Positions 1 through 6,945 of a stretch of DNA of 7,864 bases are shown here, piece after piece. The position numbers and the translations under genes are program-made. The notes under the pieces are model-generated. The model was not told the DNA's origin and did no database searches. It saw only the letters and a list, made by a program, of their open reading frames with translations. The DNA is taken from assembly GCA_021790695.1 (NCBI GenBank), contig JAJYGJ010000142.1, forward strand, positions 1 through 7,864, read 5' to 3'. Numbering within the stretch: position 1 is the stretch's first letter; every line of letters begins with the position of its first letter. The stretch comes from Nitrospirota bacterium. GTDB lineage: Bacteria > Nitrospirota > Thermodesulfovibrionia > Thermodesulfovibrionales > JdFR-88.

Positions 1-411
1 CTGGTGGCGCACAAGGAGCTGTGCGTCTGCCAGTTGATGGCGGTGCTCGGCGTCTCCCAGCCCCTTATCTCGCGGAACCTGGGTGTGCTGAAGGCCGCGG
101 GCCTTCTCATATCCAGGCGGGAAAAGAAGCTCATGTTCTACAGGCTGCGGCCGGATTTGAGCGGTACTGGCCTCGGGTTCGCAAAGGCGATCCTCAAGAC
201 ACTGGAAGATTCGGACAAGGCGGCGGAGGACAGGCTCTGTCTTACCGAGTGCCGGGAGTTCCAGAAGGCCACCGGGCGCTGCGACATGGAGTCCCTCCGC
301 GAGTTCACGAGAAGAAGAAAACTCCGCGCCGCCGTCAAGGCCGGCGGCGTTCCTGCCGTAAAGACCGGCAAGGCCGCCAAATCCGAGGCGCGGACCGAGG
401 GAGCGATATGA
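1..411 (+). CDS. ArsR-family metalloregulatory repressor, 5'-truncated by window edge
   Basis: This is the C-terminal ~136 residues of an ArsR/SmtB winged-helix repressor. The frame is open from base 1 and the start codon lies outside the window; compared with ArsR, roughly 30-40 N-terminal residues are missing. The motif ELCVCQL (codons 6-12, Cys at nt 22-24 and 28-30) matches the ELCVCDL arsenite/antimonite-binding motif of the family. The recognition helix follows (SQPLISRNLGVLKAAGLL), then the beta-wing (SRREKKLMFYRLRP). The C-terminal part adds three cysteines (RLCLTECREF, GRCDME), which might supply extra thiolate ligands, and ends in a basic Lys/Arg/Ala-rich tail. Family members bind operators as dimers and release DNA when metal(loid) binds. 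The stop codon overlaps the next start (ATGA, 408-411), so it is very probably co-transcribed with the efflux genes and controls them from an operator upstream of the window. Inducer identity is inferred only from the CxC motif. Confidence 0.93.
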   Translation: MVAHKELCVCQLMAVLGVSQPLISRNLGVLKAAGLLISRREKKLMFYRLRPDLSGTGLGFAKAILKTLEDSDKAAEDRLCLTECREFQKATGRCDMESLREFTRRRKLRAAVKAGGVPAVKTGKAAKSEARTEGAI

Positions 412-1841
412 AACCTTATCTCTCTGCTTTTCTGGTTCTGCTCGTTTCGGGCCTGGCCTTTCCCTGGGGGGTCTACGGCGCGCCGGCGGGGCCGCCAGCG
501 GCCTCGTCACTGGTGGCCTCGCCACTGGTGGCCTCGGAAGCGGTTGTCAGTCTCCGGCAGGCGGTGGACGCCGCCCTGAAGGGAAACCCGCAGATAAGGG
601 CCAGCGACTGGGCGGTAAAGGCCTCCCGGGAAGCCGTGGGCGTCCAGGAGGGATATCTGTTTCCTTCCCTTTCGTTTTAGAGCCGCTATCTGAGGACTGA
701 CAACCCGACTTACGCCTTCATGGCGAAGCTGAACCAGCAGAGGTTCTCAAACTCCGATTTTGCGATTAACTCGCTTAACTCCCCCTCCGCCGTCAACGAT
801 TTCCAGAACAGTTTCAGGCTGGACCAGGTGATCTATTCCAGGAGGCTCTGGGCGGGGCTCAGCATGTCCAAGGAGGAGCGCGCGGCCCGGAAGCTGGATT
901 TTGACAGGCTCAGGCAGAAGGTGACCATGGAGACGGTGAAGGCGTATCTCGGGGTGGTTACGGCGAAAAACGCCCTTGACGCTGCGGAAAAGGCGGTCGG
1001 GGACAGGACGGAGCACGAAAATCTGGCGAAGCTCCGGTACCAGGCGGGCCTCGGGCTTTATTCGGACGTCCTCAGGGCGGATGCGGCCCTGAAAGAGGCC
1101 CAAATGGGGCTGGCCCGGGCACAAAGCGGCTATGAGGTGGCTAAGCGGGCCCTCGGGCTTGTCATGGGCCGCACGGAAAGCGTCAATGCCGAGGGGTCGG
1201 GCTACAAGGTCTCCCTGGGACCCATCGGGTCCTACTATGCGACCGCCGTGAGCAGGCCGGATATATTGGCGATTGAGGCGAGATACAAAAAGGCGAAAAG
1301 CGCGGTTTCCTTCGCGGGCTCCGGCTACTTCCCGGAGATAGGCGCAACCGGAGAGTATCAGTGGAACGACCACAGAAGCCCCATCGACGGCGAGGGGTCC
1401 AGTTACCAGGTGGGCGCCTTCCTCAGGTGGGACATCTTCGACGGGACCAGGCGGGAGCACGAGGTGAGCCAGGCCAGGGCCGGCCTCAACGAAGTCCGGG
1501 AAGGCCTCGACGGGGCGAAAAAAGAGGCCCTGTTTGAGGTGTTCAGGGCCTATCAGGACGTGGGCGAGGCGGCCAAATCGCTCGACTTCGCCAAGGCGGA
1601 GCTTGCCTCGGCCAAGGAAGGCAGAAGGCTCGTGGAGCTGAGGTATAAAAACTCCCTCTCGCCTATCGTGGACCTCCTGGACTCCGAGGTCATGGTCGAG
1701 TCGGCAAGGACGGAGGCCATAATGGCGCAAAATAATCTCATGGAAAAATATTTCAACCTGGGTTTTGAAAGCGGCAGGATATCAGAATTCATAAACGAGG
1801 TGAGCGCGTACGGCTACACCGCGGGGCACGCCGCCCAATGA
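408..1841 (+). CDS. TolC-family outer-membrane efflux channel, interrupted by in-frame TAG
   Basis: This is an outer-membrane channel of the OEP/TolC family, expected to form the exit duct for the adjacent RND pump. Start ATG 408 has a GAGGGAG site at 397-403 and overlaps the arsR stop. A signal peptide is clear (MKPYLSAFLVLLVSGLAF, cleavage near VYG-A). A first OEP repeat begins at VVSLRQAVDAALKGNPQIRA, and a second lies around SRPDILAIEARYKKAKSAV and YFPEIGATGEYQW. The frame is broken by TAG at codon 91 (678-680), yet the same frame continues without any indel as SRYLRTDNPTYAFMAKLNQQ to the TGA at 1839-1841. Read through, the product is 477 aa, normal for the family. Without readthrough the first piece is a 90-aa secreted fragment, and the remainder (possible ATG 720) would lack a signal peptide. 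From memory, related proteins often have an acidic residue here, so GAG to TAG is an obvious route. It could be a recent pseudogene, a sequencing error or a recoded amber codon. Confidence 0.9.
501..537 (+). repeat. 15-bp in-frame tandem repeat after the TolC signal peptide
   Basis: The unit gcctcgtcactggtg (501-515) is repeated with one change at 516-530 and begins a third time at 531-536. It encodes ASSLV-ASPLV-AS, residues 32 onward of the TolC-like precursor, just after the predicted signal cleavage region. It is probably a small slippage expansion of a non-structural linker. Confidence 0.85.
678..680 (+). other. In-frame amber (TAG) codon inside tolC-like gene
   Basis: TAG follows the codons for FPSLSF and precedes those for SRYLRTDNP. 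Both flanks are in one frame (408, 678 and 720 are all congruent modulo 3) and read as one continuous TolC-like sequence. The codon is one substitution from GAG, AAG, CAG, TGG, TAT or TAC. It is the only interruption seen in the operon. Confidence 0.9.
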
Positions 1842-1847
1842 GCGATC

Positions 1848-1907
1848 ATGATGAAAGAAACAAAAAATAAAAACAAAAACGAAAAATTCATAATGGTATC
1901 AGCTTGA
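1848..1907 (+). other. Possible 19-codon Lys/Asn-rich leader ORF in the tolC-adaptor gap
   Basis: The 83-nt gap between the tolC stop and the adaptor start is strikingly AT-rich within a GC-rich operon. An ATGATG at 1848 opens a 19-codon frame (MMKETKNKNKNEKFIMVSA) ending at TGA 1905-1907. That stop overlaps the TTG at 1904, which is an in-frame alternative start for the adaptor. No Shine-Dalgarno site precedes it, so it may be a chance frame; a coupling or leader role is speculative. Confidence 0.2.
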
Positions 1908-1924
1908 AAAATAAGGGAGCGGGA

Positions 1925-3043
1925 ATGAAAAAATCCTGGGTGGTTTTACTGGCAGCCTTGTCGGTCGCGGCGCTCGTCTCCTCCTGCGGGGGAAAGATAG
2001 GGCCCGGAAGCGTAAAAGTGCAAAGAAGGACGGTGGAGGGCGTAAAGACCGGCGTGGTCCGCCTGATGACCGTGCCTTCCTTTTACAGGACGTCGGGCAT
2101 GATCGAGTCGAGGAACTCCTCGCTGGTCGCGGCAAAGGTCATGGGCGCCGTCACCTCCGTGCGCGTGGACAGGGGAGACAGGGTCAGGAAGGGGCAGATA
2201 CTCCTAACGATCGAGGCGGCCGGCGCGCGGCAGCAGGTGGCCCAGGCCCGGCAGGCGGTTTTGGAGGCCGAAGAGGCTGGCAGGATGGCGGACGAGCAGA
2301 AGGCGCTGGCCGACACGACCTACATGAGATATAAAAGACTTCATGACGAGAAGGCCGTTGCGGACCAGGAGTTTGACGAGGTGAGCACCAGGCGCGCCGT
2401 GGCCGGCATTCAGGCGCGGCGGGCCGGGGCGGCCCTCGCCAGGGCGCAGGCCGCGTTTGCGCTGGCCGAGACCTATCTGGGATACGCCACGGTGCGCTCC
2501 CCGATAAACGGCATCGTGGTGGAAAAGAAGGTGGACGTCGGGAGCATGGCGACCCCGGGCGCGCCGCTGCTGGTCCTGGAAGAGCCCGAATACAGGGTCT
2601 CGGTTGCGCTCGACGAGCATCTCCGGGGCAAGGCGAGACCCGGCATGCCGCTCATGGTGCGGGTACCGGGGGCGGCCCTGGAAGAGACGGTCCCGATAAC
2701 CCAGGTGACCCCCTGGATAGACCCGATGACGCGGACTTTTACGGTCAGGGCCCGGATGCCTTATTCCCCCTTGCTCCAGGGCGGGCTCTATGTGAAAGTC
2801 CTGGTGCCGGATGGGCGGAAAAAGGCCATTATGGCCCCCGCCTCCGCCATCGGGAGAAGGGGCGAGCTTGACTTCGCCTATGTGGTCGGCAAGGACGGCG
2901 TCCTCGAACTGAGGGCCGTAAGGACCGGCAGTGCGTATAAAAATTACGTGGAAGTGCTCTCCGGGCTTGCGCCGGGCGACCGCGTCACCGTCTCGGATTT
3001 TGACAGTCTGAGCCAGGGCCTGCGCCTGAAGGCGGCCCGTTAA
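1925..3043 (+). CDS. RND efflux periplasmic adaptor lipoprotein (HlyD/AcrA type)
   Basis: This is the membrane-fusion protein bridging the RND permease and the outer-membrane channel. ATG 1925 is chosen because AAGGGAG (1913-1919) sits 5 nt upstream and because it gives a clean lipoprotein signal (MKKSWVVLLAALSVAALVSS then C21, lipobox VSSC). An in-frame TTG at 1904 would add seven residues before it. The 372-aa precursor shows the expected order: first lipoyl half (about residues 66-94, KVMGAVTSVRVDRGDRVRKG); an Ala/Gln/Glu/Arg-rich coiled-coil hairpin (about 95-185); the second lipoyl half (about 186-220, YATVRSPINGIVVEKKVDVG); then beta-barrel and membrane-proximal domains ending in LAPGDRVTVSDFDSLSQGLR. 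It should be anchored by lipid to the outer face of the inner membrane. The pump gene follows 11 nt downstream. No metal-binding His/Met cluster typical of CusB-like adaptors is evident, so the sequence does not point to a copper/silver substrate. Confidence 0.93.
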   Translation: MKKSWVVLLAALSVAALVSSCGGKIGPGSVKVQRRTVEGVKTGVVRLMTVPSFYRTSGMIESRNSSLVAAKVMGAVTSVRVDRGDRVRKGQILLTIEAAGARQQVAQARQAVLEAEEAGRMADEQKALADTTYMRYKRLHDEKAVADQEFDEVSTRRAVAGIQARRAGAALARAQAAFALAETYLGYATVRSPINGIVVEKKVDVGSMATPGAPLLVLEEPEYRVSVALDEHLRGKARPGMPLMVRVPGAALEETVPITQVTPWIDPMTRTFTVRARMPYSPLLQGGLYVKVLVPDGRKKAIMAPASAIGRRGELDFAYVVGKDGVLELRAVRTGSAYKNYVEVLSGLAPGDRVTVSDFDSLSQGLRLKAAR

Positions 3044-3048
3044 AGGGA
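3042..3048 (+). promoter_or_regulatory. Ribosome binding site supporting a TTG start for the RND gene
   Basis: AAAGGGA immediately follows (and partly overlaps) the adaptor stop codon and lies 6 nt before TTG 3055. No ATG or GTG in that frame is similarly placed, so TTG is the best-supported start. Confidence 0.7.
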
Positions 3049-3054
3049 ATTCCG

Positions 3055-6000
3055 TTGGACAATAACTTCAAGCCGTCTCCGGAATTTGAGAAAAGCCGCC
3101 GTCTGGGACTGTCGGGCAGGATCGCAAAGGCGTTTCTCACGTCTAAGCTCACGCCCCTGATAGTTGCGGCGGCCCTCCTGGCCGGGGTCTTCGCCGTCAT
3201 CGTGACACCCAGGGAGGAGGACCCCCAGATACGGGTCCCCATGATAGACGTCTTCGTGGGCTACCCGGGGGCCTCCGCGCACGAGGTCGAAAACCTGGTC
3301 ACAAAGCCCATGGAGCGGCTCATACACGAGATACCCGGCGTCAAATACATCTATTCCACAAGTTCGCACGGCGGCAGTCTCATCATAGTCAGGTACAAGG
3401 TGGGCGCCGACGTGGAGAAGAGCCTGGTGCAGCTTTACACGAAGCTCATGTCCGGCTACAACCGGATACCGCCGGGGGTCAGCCGGCCGCTTTTAAAGCC
3501 GGAAAGCATCGACGACGTGCCGGTCCTGGTTTACAACCTCTGGTCCGGCAGTTACCGGCCCTACGAACTGCGGCGCATCGCGGAGGAGCTTGCGGACGTG
3601 CTCAGGCAGGACAGGGACGTCTCGAATGTCACCATAACCGGCGGACCGGAGCGGCAGGTGCTGGTGCGGCTGGATTCGGCAAGGCTCAAGGCATATAACC
3701 AGTCCGTTTTCAGCATAGCGCATGCGCTCAGGAGGGCCAATTTCGCAACCCCGGAGGGGTCCTTCAACGACAACAACGAGAACTTCCGCGTGCAGGCGGG
3801 GGGCTTCCTCAAGAGCGCGGACCAGGTCGGGGGCGTGGTGGTCGGCGTCTCAAACGGCAGGCCGGTTTATCTGAAAGACGTGGCCACGATCAGCGACGGC
3901 CCGCATGAACCCGAAAATTATGTCTTCATGGGTCTGGGTCCGGCCTTCCCGGAAAAGGAGAAACCGGGCGGCGGGCATGAGCGGGTAACGCTGTCCAATC
4001 CCAACGGGCTCTTCAGCGCCGTGACTATCAGCGTGGCCAAGAAAAAAGGCACCAATGCGACCTTTCTCGCCGAGAGGCTCAAGGGCAGGATAGAGGCGAC
4101 AAGGGGGCAGCTCATACCCGCCGGCGTCCATATAAACGTGGCCAGAAACTACGGGCGGACGGCCGAGCAGAAATCAGACGAGCTCCTGGAGCACATGCTC
4201 ATAGCGACCATTTCGGTCGTCCTCCTCATGGCGCTTGCCCTCGGATGGAGGGAATCCATCGTGGTGGCCGTGGCTGTCCCGGTGACCCTTTCCCTCACGC
4301 TGCTCATAAATTACCTTTACGGCTACACCCTGAACCGGGTAACGCTGTTCGCGCTCATTTTTTCAATCGGCATACTGGTCGATGACGCTATCGTGGTCGT
4401 GGAGAACATCCACAGGCATTTCAAGCTCTACGGGCCCGGCAAACACAAGGTCGCCCGCGCCGTGGACGAGGTCGGCAACCCCACCATACTGGCCACCTTC
4501 GCGGTCATCGCGGCCCTGCTGCCGATGGCCTTCGTGAGCGGACTCATGGGCCCGTACATGAGGCCCATACCGGTAGGGGCGTCGGCCGCGATGATATTCT
4601 CGCTGCTGATCGCGTTCATAGTGAGCCCCTGGATGAGTTACAAGGTCCTCAAAAACGTAAGGCACACGAAGTCCGGGGAAAAAGAGGAGAAAAAAGAGCT
4701 TCAGAGACTGGACCGTATCTATTACAAGACGATCTATCCGCTGCTTGAAAACAGGAAGAAGCGCCTTGTGGTCTTTGGCGGGGTCGTGGGTTTGCTGCTC
4801 GCGGTTGTCATGATGGTTCCCCTGAGGGTGGTCTCGATGAAGATGCTGCCCTTCGACAACAAAAACAGCCTCCAGGTGATCGTGGACATGCCGGCCGGCA
4901 CGACGCTCGAGAACACCGGCAAGGCGGTCACGGCGATGGGGGAATATCTGCGGACCGTGCCGGAAGTCAGTGATTTTCAGCTTTACGCGGGCACGGCATC
5001 CCCCTTCAATTTCAACGGGTTGGTCAGGCACTATTACCTCCGGCGGGGCCCCGACGTCGCGGACATCCAGGTGAACTTCGTGGACAGACACCGGAGGACG
5101 GCCCAGAGCCACGACATCGCGGAGAGGATCAGGCCGCCGCTGGACCGCATCGCGGCCCTTTACGGCGCAAACATAAAGATTGCGGAGGTGCCGCCCGGCC
5201 CTCCCGTCCTGGACACACTCGTGGCGGAGGTCTACGGGCCGAGCCTCGGGGGGCAGATCGGCCTGGCCGGGAAGGTGCGGCACATATTCGAGACGACCCC
5301 GGGCGTGGTCGACGTGGACTGGTACGTGAAGGCGCCCCAGCCCAAGCTCACGTTTAGGGTGGACAAGGCCAAGGCGGCCCTGAGCGGGGTCTCGACCGAA
5401 GCGGCGGCGGAGACTTTGAGCGCGGGCCTCTCCGGGCTTCCGGTCGGGCTTGCCCACATAAAAGATGAAAGGGACCCGGTCCCGATCGTGCTCAGGCTGC
5501 CGGAGGCGGAGCGCTCGGGCACGGGCAGCCTGCTTGCCCTCACGGTGCCGGCAAAGGACGGCAGTCCGGTGCCGCTCGGCGAGATCATGAGCGTGAAGCC
5601 GGGCGTCATCGATCAGCCCATCTACCGCAAGAACCTGCACAGGGTGGTCTACGTGATCGGGGACGTGTCCGGACATATGGCAAGCCCGGTCTATGCGATC
5701 CTCGCGATGAGGAAAAAGCTGGCGGCGCTCACCGCGGACGGCCGGCCGGTTGAGCAGTATTACACGAAGCAGCCCGGTCTGGACGATCATTACGCGGTCA
5801 AATGGGACGGCGAATGGCAGATCACCTACGAGGTCTTCCGCGACATGGGCATCGCCTTTGCCGCCGTGCTCGTGCTCATCTATATCCTGGTCGTAGCCTG
5901 GTTCGGCAGTTTCACCATTCCGCTTGTCATAATGGCGCCCATACCGCTTACGCTGGTGGGCATAATGCCGGGGCATTTGCTCTTCGGGGCGTTTTTTACC

Positions 6001-6360
6001 GCCACCAGCATGATAGGCTTTATCGCGCTGGCGGGCATCATCGTCAGGAACTCGATACTGCTTGTGGATTTCGTGCACATGGAATGGGCGGAGTGCGACG
6101 ACCTCAAAGGCGCCCTCGTACGGGCCGGGGCGGTGAGGTTCCGCCCCATAGCGCTCACGGCGGCCGCGGTGGTGGTTGGTTCGTCCATGATAATTTTCGA
6201 CCCCGTGTTTCAGGGTTTGGCGATATCGCTGATGTTCGGGGCAGTCTCCGCGACGGCGCTTACGCTCGTCGTCGTGCCGCTTCTCTACTACGAATTCTAC
6301 AAGGGGAAGCCCTGCCCGATGAAAAAAGAAAAGGAGGAGGAAGATGATGTATCTTCTTAA
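3055..6360 (+). CDS. RND-superfamily efflux permease (AcrB-like, DD-motif branch)
   Basis: This is the proton-driven inner-membrane transporter of the tripartite pump, 1101 aa with a TTG start. TM1 lies at about residues 34-51 (PLIVAAALLAGVFAVIV), followed by the first periplasmic loop with GYPGASAHEVENLVTKPMER and GGSLIIVRYKVGAD. TM4 carries GILVDDAIVVVENI with D443-D444, equivalent to the AcrB proton-relay pair Asp407-Asp408; this differs from the DG pattern typical of CzcA/CusA metal pumps. The second half restarts with a TM near RLVVFGGVVGLLLAVVMMV and its own periplasmic loop. TM10 reads GIIVRNSILLVDF, with R998 where AcrB has the relay Lys940, and TM11 begins after RFRPIALTA (R1028-A1033 region). 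It is slightly longer than AcrB (1049 aa), with extra loop sequence around EKEKPGGGHERV and a charged C-terminal tail (KKEKEEEDDVSS). It ends inside the next gene (17-nt overlap). The DD motif suggests a hydrophobe/amphiphile-type pump, but the ArsR neighbour leaves a metalloid or organometalloid substrate possible. Confidence 0.96.
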   Translation: MDNNFKPSPEFEKSRRLGLSGRIAKAFLTSKLTPLIVAAALLAGVFAVIVTPREEDPQIRVPMIDVFVGYPGASAHEVENLVTKPMERLIHEIPGVKYIYSTSSHGGSLIIVRYKVGADVEKSLVQLYTKLMSGYNRIPPGVSRPLLKPESIDDVPVLVYNLWSGSYRPYELRRIAEELADVLRQDRDVSNVTITGGPERQVLVRLDSARLKAYNQSVFSIAHALRRANFATPEGSFNDNNENFRVQAGGFLKSADQVGGVVVGVSNGRPVYLKDVATISDGPHEPENYVFMGLGPAFPEKEKPGGGHERVTLSNPNGLFSAVTISVAKKKGTNATFLAERLKGRIEATRGQLIPAGVHINVARNYGRTAEQKSDELLEHMLIATISVVLLMALALGWRESIVVAVAVPVTLSLTLLINYLYGYTLNRVTLFALIFSIGILVDDAIVVVENIHRHFKLYGPGKHKVARAVDEVGNPTILATFAVIAALLPMAFVSGLMGPYMRPIPVGASAAMIFSLLIAFIVSPWMSYKVLKNVRHTKSGEKEEKKELQRLDRIYYKTIYPLLENRKKRLVVFGGVVGLLLAVVMMVPLRVVSMKMLPFDNKNSLQVIVDMPAGTTLENTGKAVTAMGEYLRTVPEVSDFQLYAGTASPFNFNGLVRHYYLRRGPDVADIQVNFVDRHRRTAQSHDIAERIRPPLDRIAALYGANIKIAEVPPGPPVLDTLVAEVYGPSLGGQIGLAGKVRHIFETTPGVVDVDWYVKAPQPKLTFRVDKAKAALSGVSTEAAAETLSAGLSGLPVGLAHIKDERDPVPIVLRLPEAERSGTGSLLALTVPAKDGSPVPLGEIMSVKPGVIDQPIYRKNLHRVVYVIGDVSGHMASPVYAILAMRKKLAALTADGRPVEQYYTKQPGLDDHYAVKWDGEWQITYEVFRDMGIAFAAVLVLIYILVVAWFGSFTIPLVIMAPIPLTLVGIMPGHLLFGAFFTATSMIGFIALAGIIVRNSILLVDFVHMEWAECDDLKGALVRAGAVRFRPIALTAAAVVVGSSMIIFDPVFQGLAISLMFGAVSATALTLVVVPLLYYEFYKGKPCPMKKEKEEEDDVSS

Positions 6361-6574
6361 GACCGATTCATGGTACCTGGAGAGGGCCGTGTTCCTTGCG
6401 GCCGGCATTGTGGTGCTGCTCTCCCTCGGCCTCGGGCTTCTCTTGAGCCCGTACTGGCTGATGCTTACCGCCTTTGCGGGCATAAACCTGGTGATTTTCG
6501 CCTTGTCCGGTTTCTGCCTCATGGCGAACATCCTCAGGAAATTCGCGGGCCTTGTCCCCCGCCTGGGGAGGTGA
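6344..6574 (+). CDS. DUF2892-family small inner-membrane protein
   Basis: This 76-aa protein has two closely spaced hydrophobic helices (about residues 13-34 and 37-59) and a basic C-terminus. The pattern ERAVFLAAG...LLLSPYWLMLTAFAGINL...GFCLMANILRK matches the DUF2892/YgaP-like transmembrane domain, including the conserved GFC-xM-xxIL-K ending. In E. coli YgaP this domain is attached to a rhodanese; here it stands alone. The start ATG 6344 is preceded by a strong AAGGAGGAGGA site (6331-6341) inside the end of the RND gene, giving a 17-nt overlap and probable translational coupling; ATG 6347 is nearly equivalent. Stand-alone DUF2892 genes are often seen beside RND efflux and sulfur or metal genes (recalled knowledge), but the biochemical role is not settled. 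The single cysteine in GFC could take part in thiol chemistry, which is inference. Confidence 0.88.
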   Translation: MMYLLKTDSWYLERAVFLAAGIVVLLSLGLGLLLSPYWLMLTAFAGINLVIFALSGFCLMANILRKFAGLVPRLGR

Positions 6575-6729
6575 TTCAAACGGGCTCGCTTTACAACTGT
6601 CTCTGCCCGGCTTGTGGAAGCATCTGGCCGGCATATCTCGAAGACGAGAAGGACGCCGCGTCACGTGTCTGCCCCGGTTGCGGCTCAAGCGGCCTGAAGG
6701 CGCTTCCAAAGGACGTCTTCGGCACTTGA
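6571..6729 (+). CDS. 52-aa zinc-ribbon protein, hypothetical
   Basis: This small soluble protein was not matched to a named family. Translation from GTG 6571 gives 52 aa with two CPxCG knuckles: C12-PA-C15-G and C34-PG-C37-G, plus C10. The CxCPxCG-n18-CPxCG spacing is that of a rubredoxin-like or zinc-ribbon fold binding one zinc (or iron). Its GTG overlaps the TGA of the DUF2892 gene (GTGA, 6571-6574), a classic coupling arrangement, and GGGGAG lies directly against the start, closer than ideal, as is common for coupled genes. It ends the operon at TGA 6727-6729 and a hairpin follows. The position suggests an accessory, redox or metal-handling partner of the pump, but function is unknown. 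The start is the main uncertainty; the paired knuckles argue against a chance frame. Confidence 0.65.
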   Translation: MIQTGSLYNCLCPACGSIWPAYLEDEKDAASRVCPGCGSSGLKALPKDVFGT

Positions 6730-6743
6730 GGCCCGGGCTGTTA

Positions 6744-6762
6744 GAAGGGCCGTGCGCCCTTT
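6744..6762 (+). terminator. Hairpin after the efflux operon, weak terminator candidate
   Basis: AAGGGC (6745-6750) pairs with GCCCTT (6756-6761) around a 5-nt loop, extendable by a G-U pair (6744/6762). It is 15 nt after the last stop codon. The downstream T tract is essentially absent (TTTG, partly inside the stem), so it is a weak intrinsic terminator at best. The same sequence could belong to the structured element that follows. Confidence 0.35.
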
Positions 6763-6945
6763 GAAACCTGTCCCCCAAAAAAATCGCTTCCGTCGAAATT
6801 GCCGCGGATAGAGGCGCAGGAGCGGCGCAAAGCCGGGCAGGGCGCTTCATGACGCGAAAGTGAAGCGAGAGCAAGGTTTCATCCTGAAAGAAACGCTCTT
6901 GACGAGCGATGCCGGGTGTGAAGTCCCCCTTCCATTCCACCCCCC
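6753..6945 (+). other. Hairpin-rich non-coding segment; possible group II intron 5' remnant or other structured RNA
   Basis: No credible coding frame is present. The plus strand can form several successive helices. CGGC/GCCG lies at 6823-6826/6832-6835. CGCTTCA/TGAAGCG is a perfect 7-bp stem at 6843-6849/6861-6867. A compound stem follows: AGAGC/GCTCT (6868-6872/6895-6899) enclosing GTTTC/GAAAC (6876-6880/6890-6894). It begins with GTGCGCCC at 6753, which fits the GUGYG 5' consensus of group II introns (LtrB starts the same way), and has intron-like phrases such as GCAAAGCCGGGC and GCCGGGTGTGAAGTCC. No reverse-transcriptase reading frame and no domain V/VI were recognised downstream, so at most this is a truncated domain I fragment. 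The assignment is tentative. Confidence 0.3.

Noticed and set aside
747..1730. 327-codon minus-strand frame opposite the TolC-like gene
   Set aside because: The sequence is low-complexity Arg/Pro/Gly/Leu without recognisable motifs, and the plus strand is clearly TolC-like.
720..1841. Separate gene starting at ATG 720
   Set aside because: It lacks a signal peptide, and its upstream in-frame codons (SRYLRTDNPTYAF) are TolC-like, so it is the continuation of the frame starting at 408.
5802..6347. 181-codon plus-strand frame inside the RND gene
   Set aside because: It lies fully within the RND gene in another frame, has Arg/His-rich content and no start context, and the TM10-TM11 motifs are in the main frame.
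4363..6579. 738-codon minus-strand frame opposite the RND gene
   Set aside because: It is a shadow of a GC-rich gene: the translation is dominated by Arg/His/Pro with no hydrophobic core or domain, while the plus strand encodes an unmistakable RND permease.
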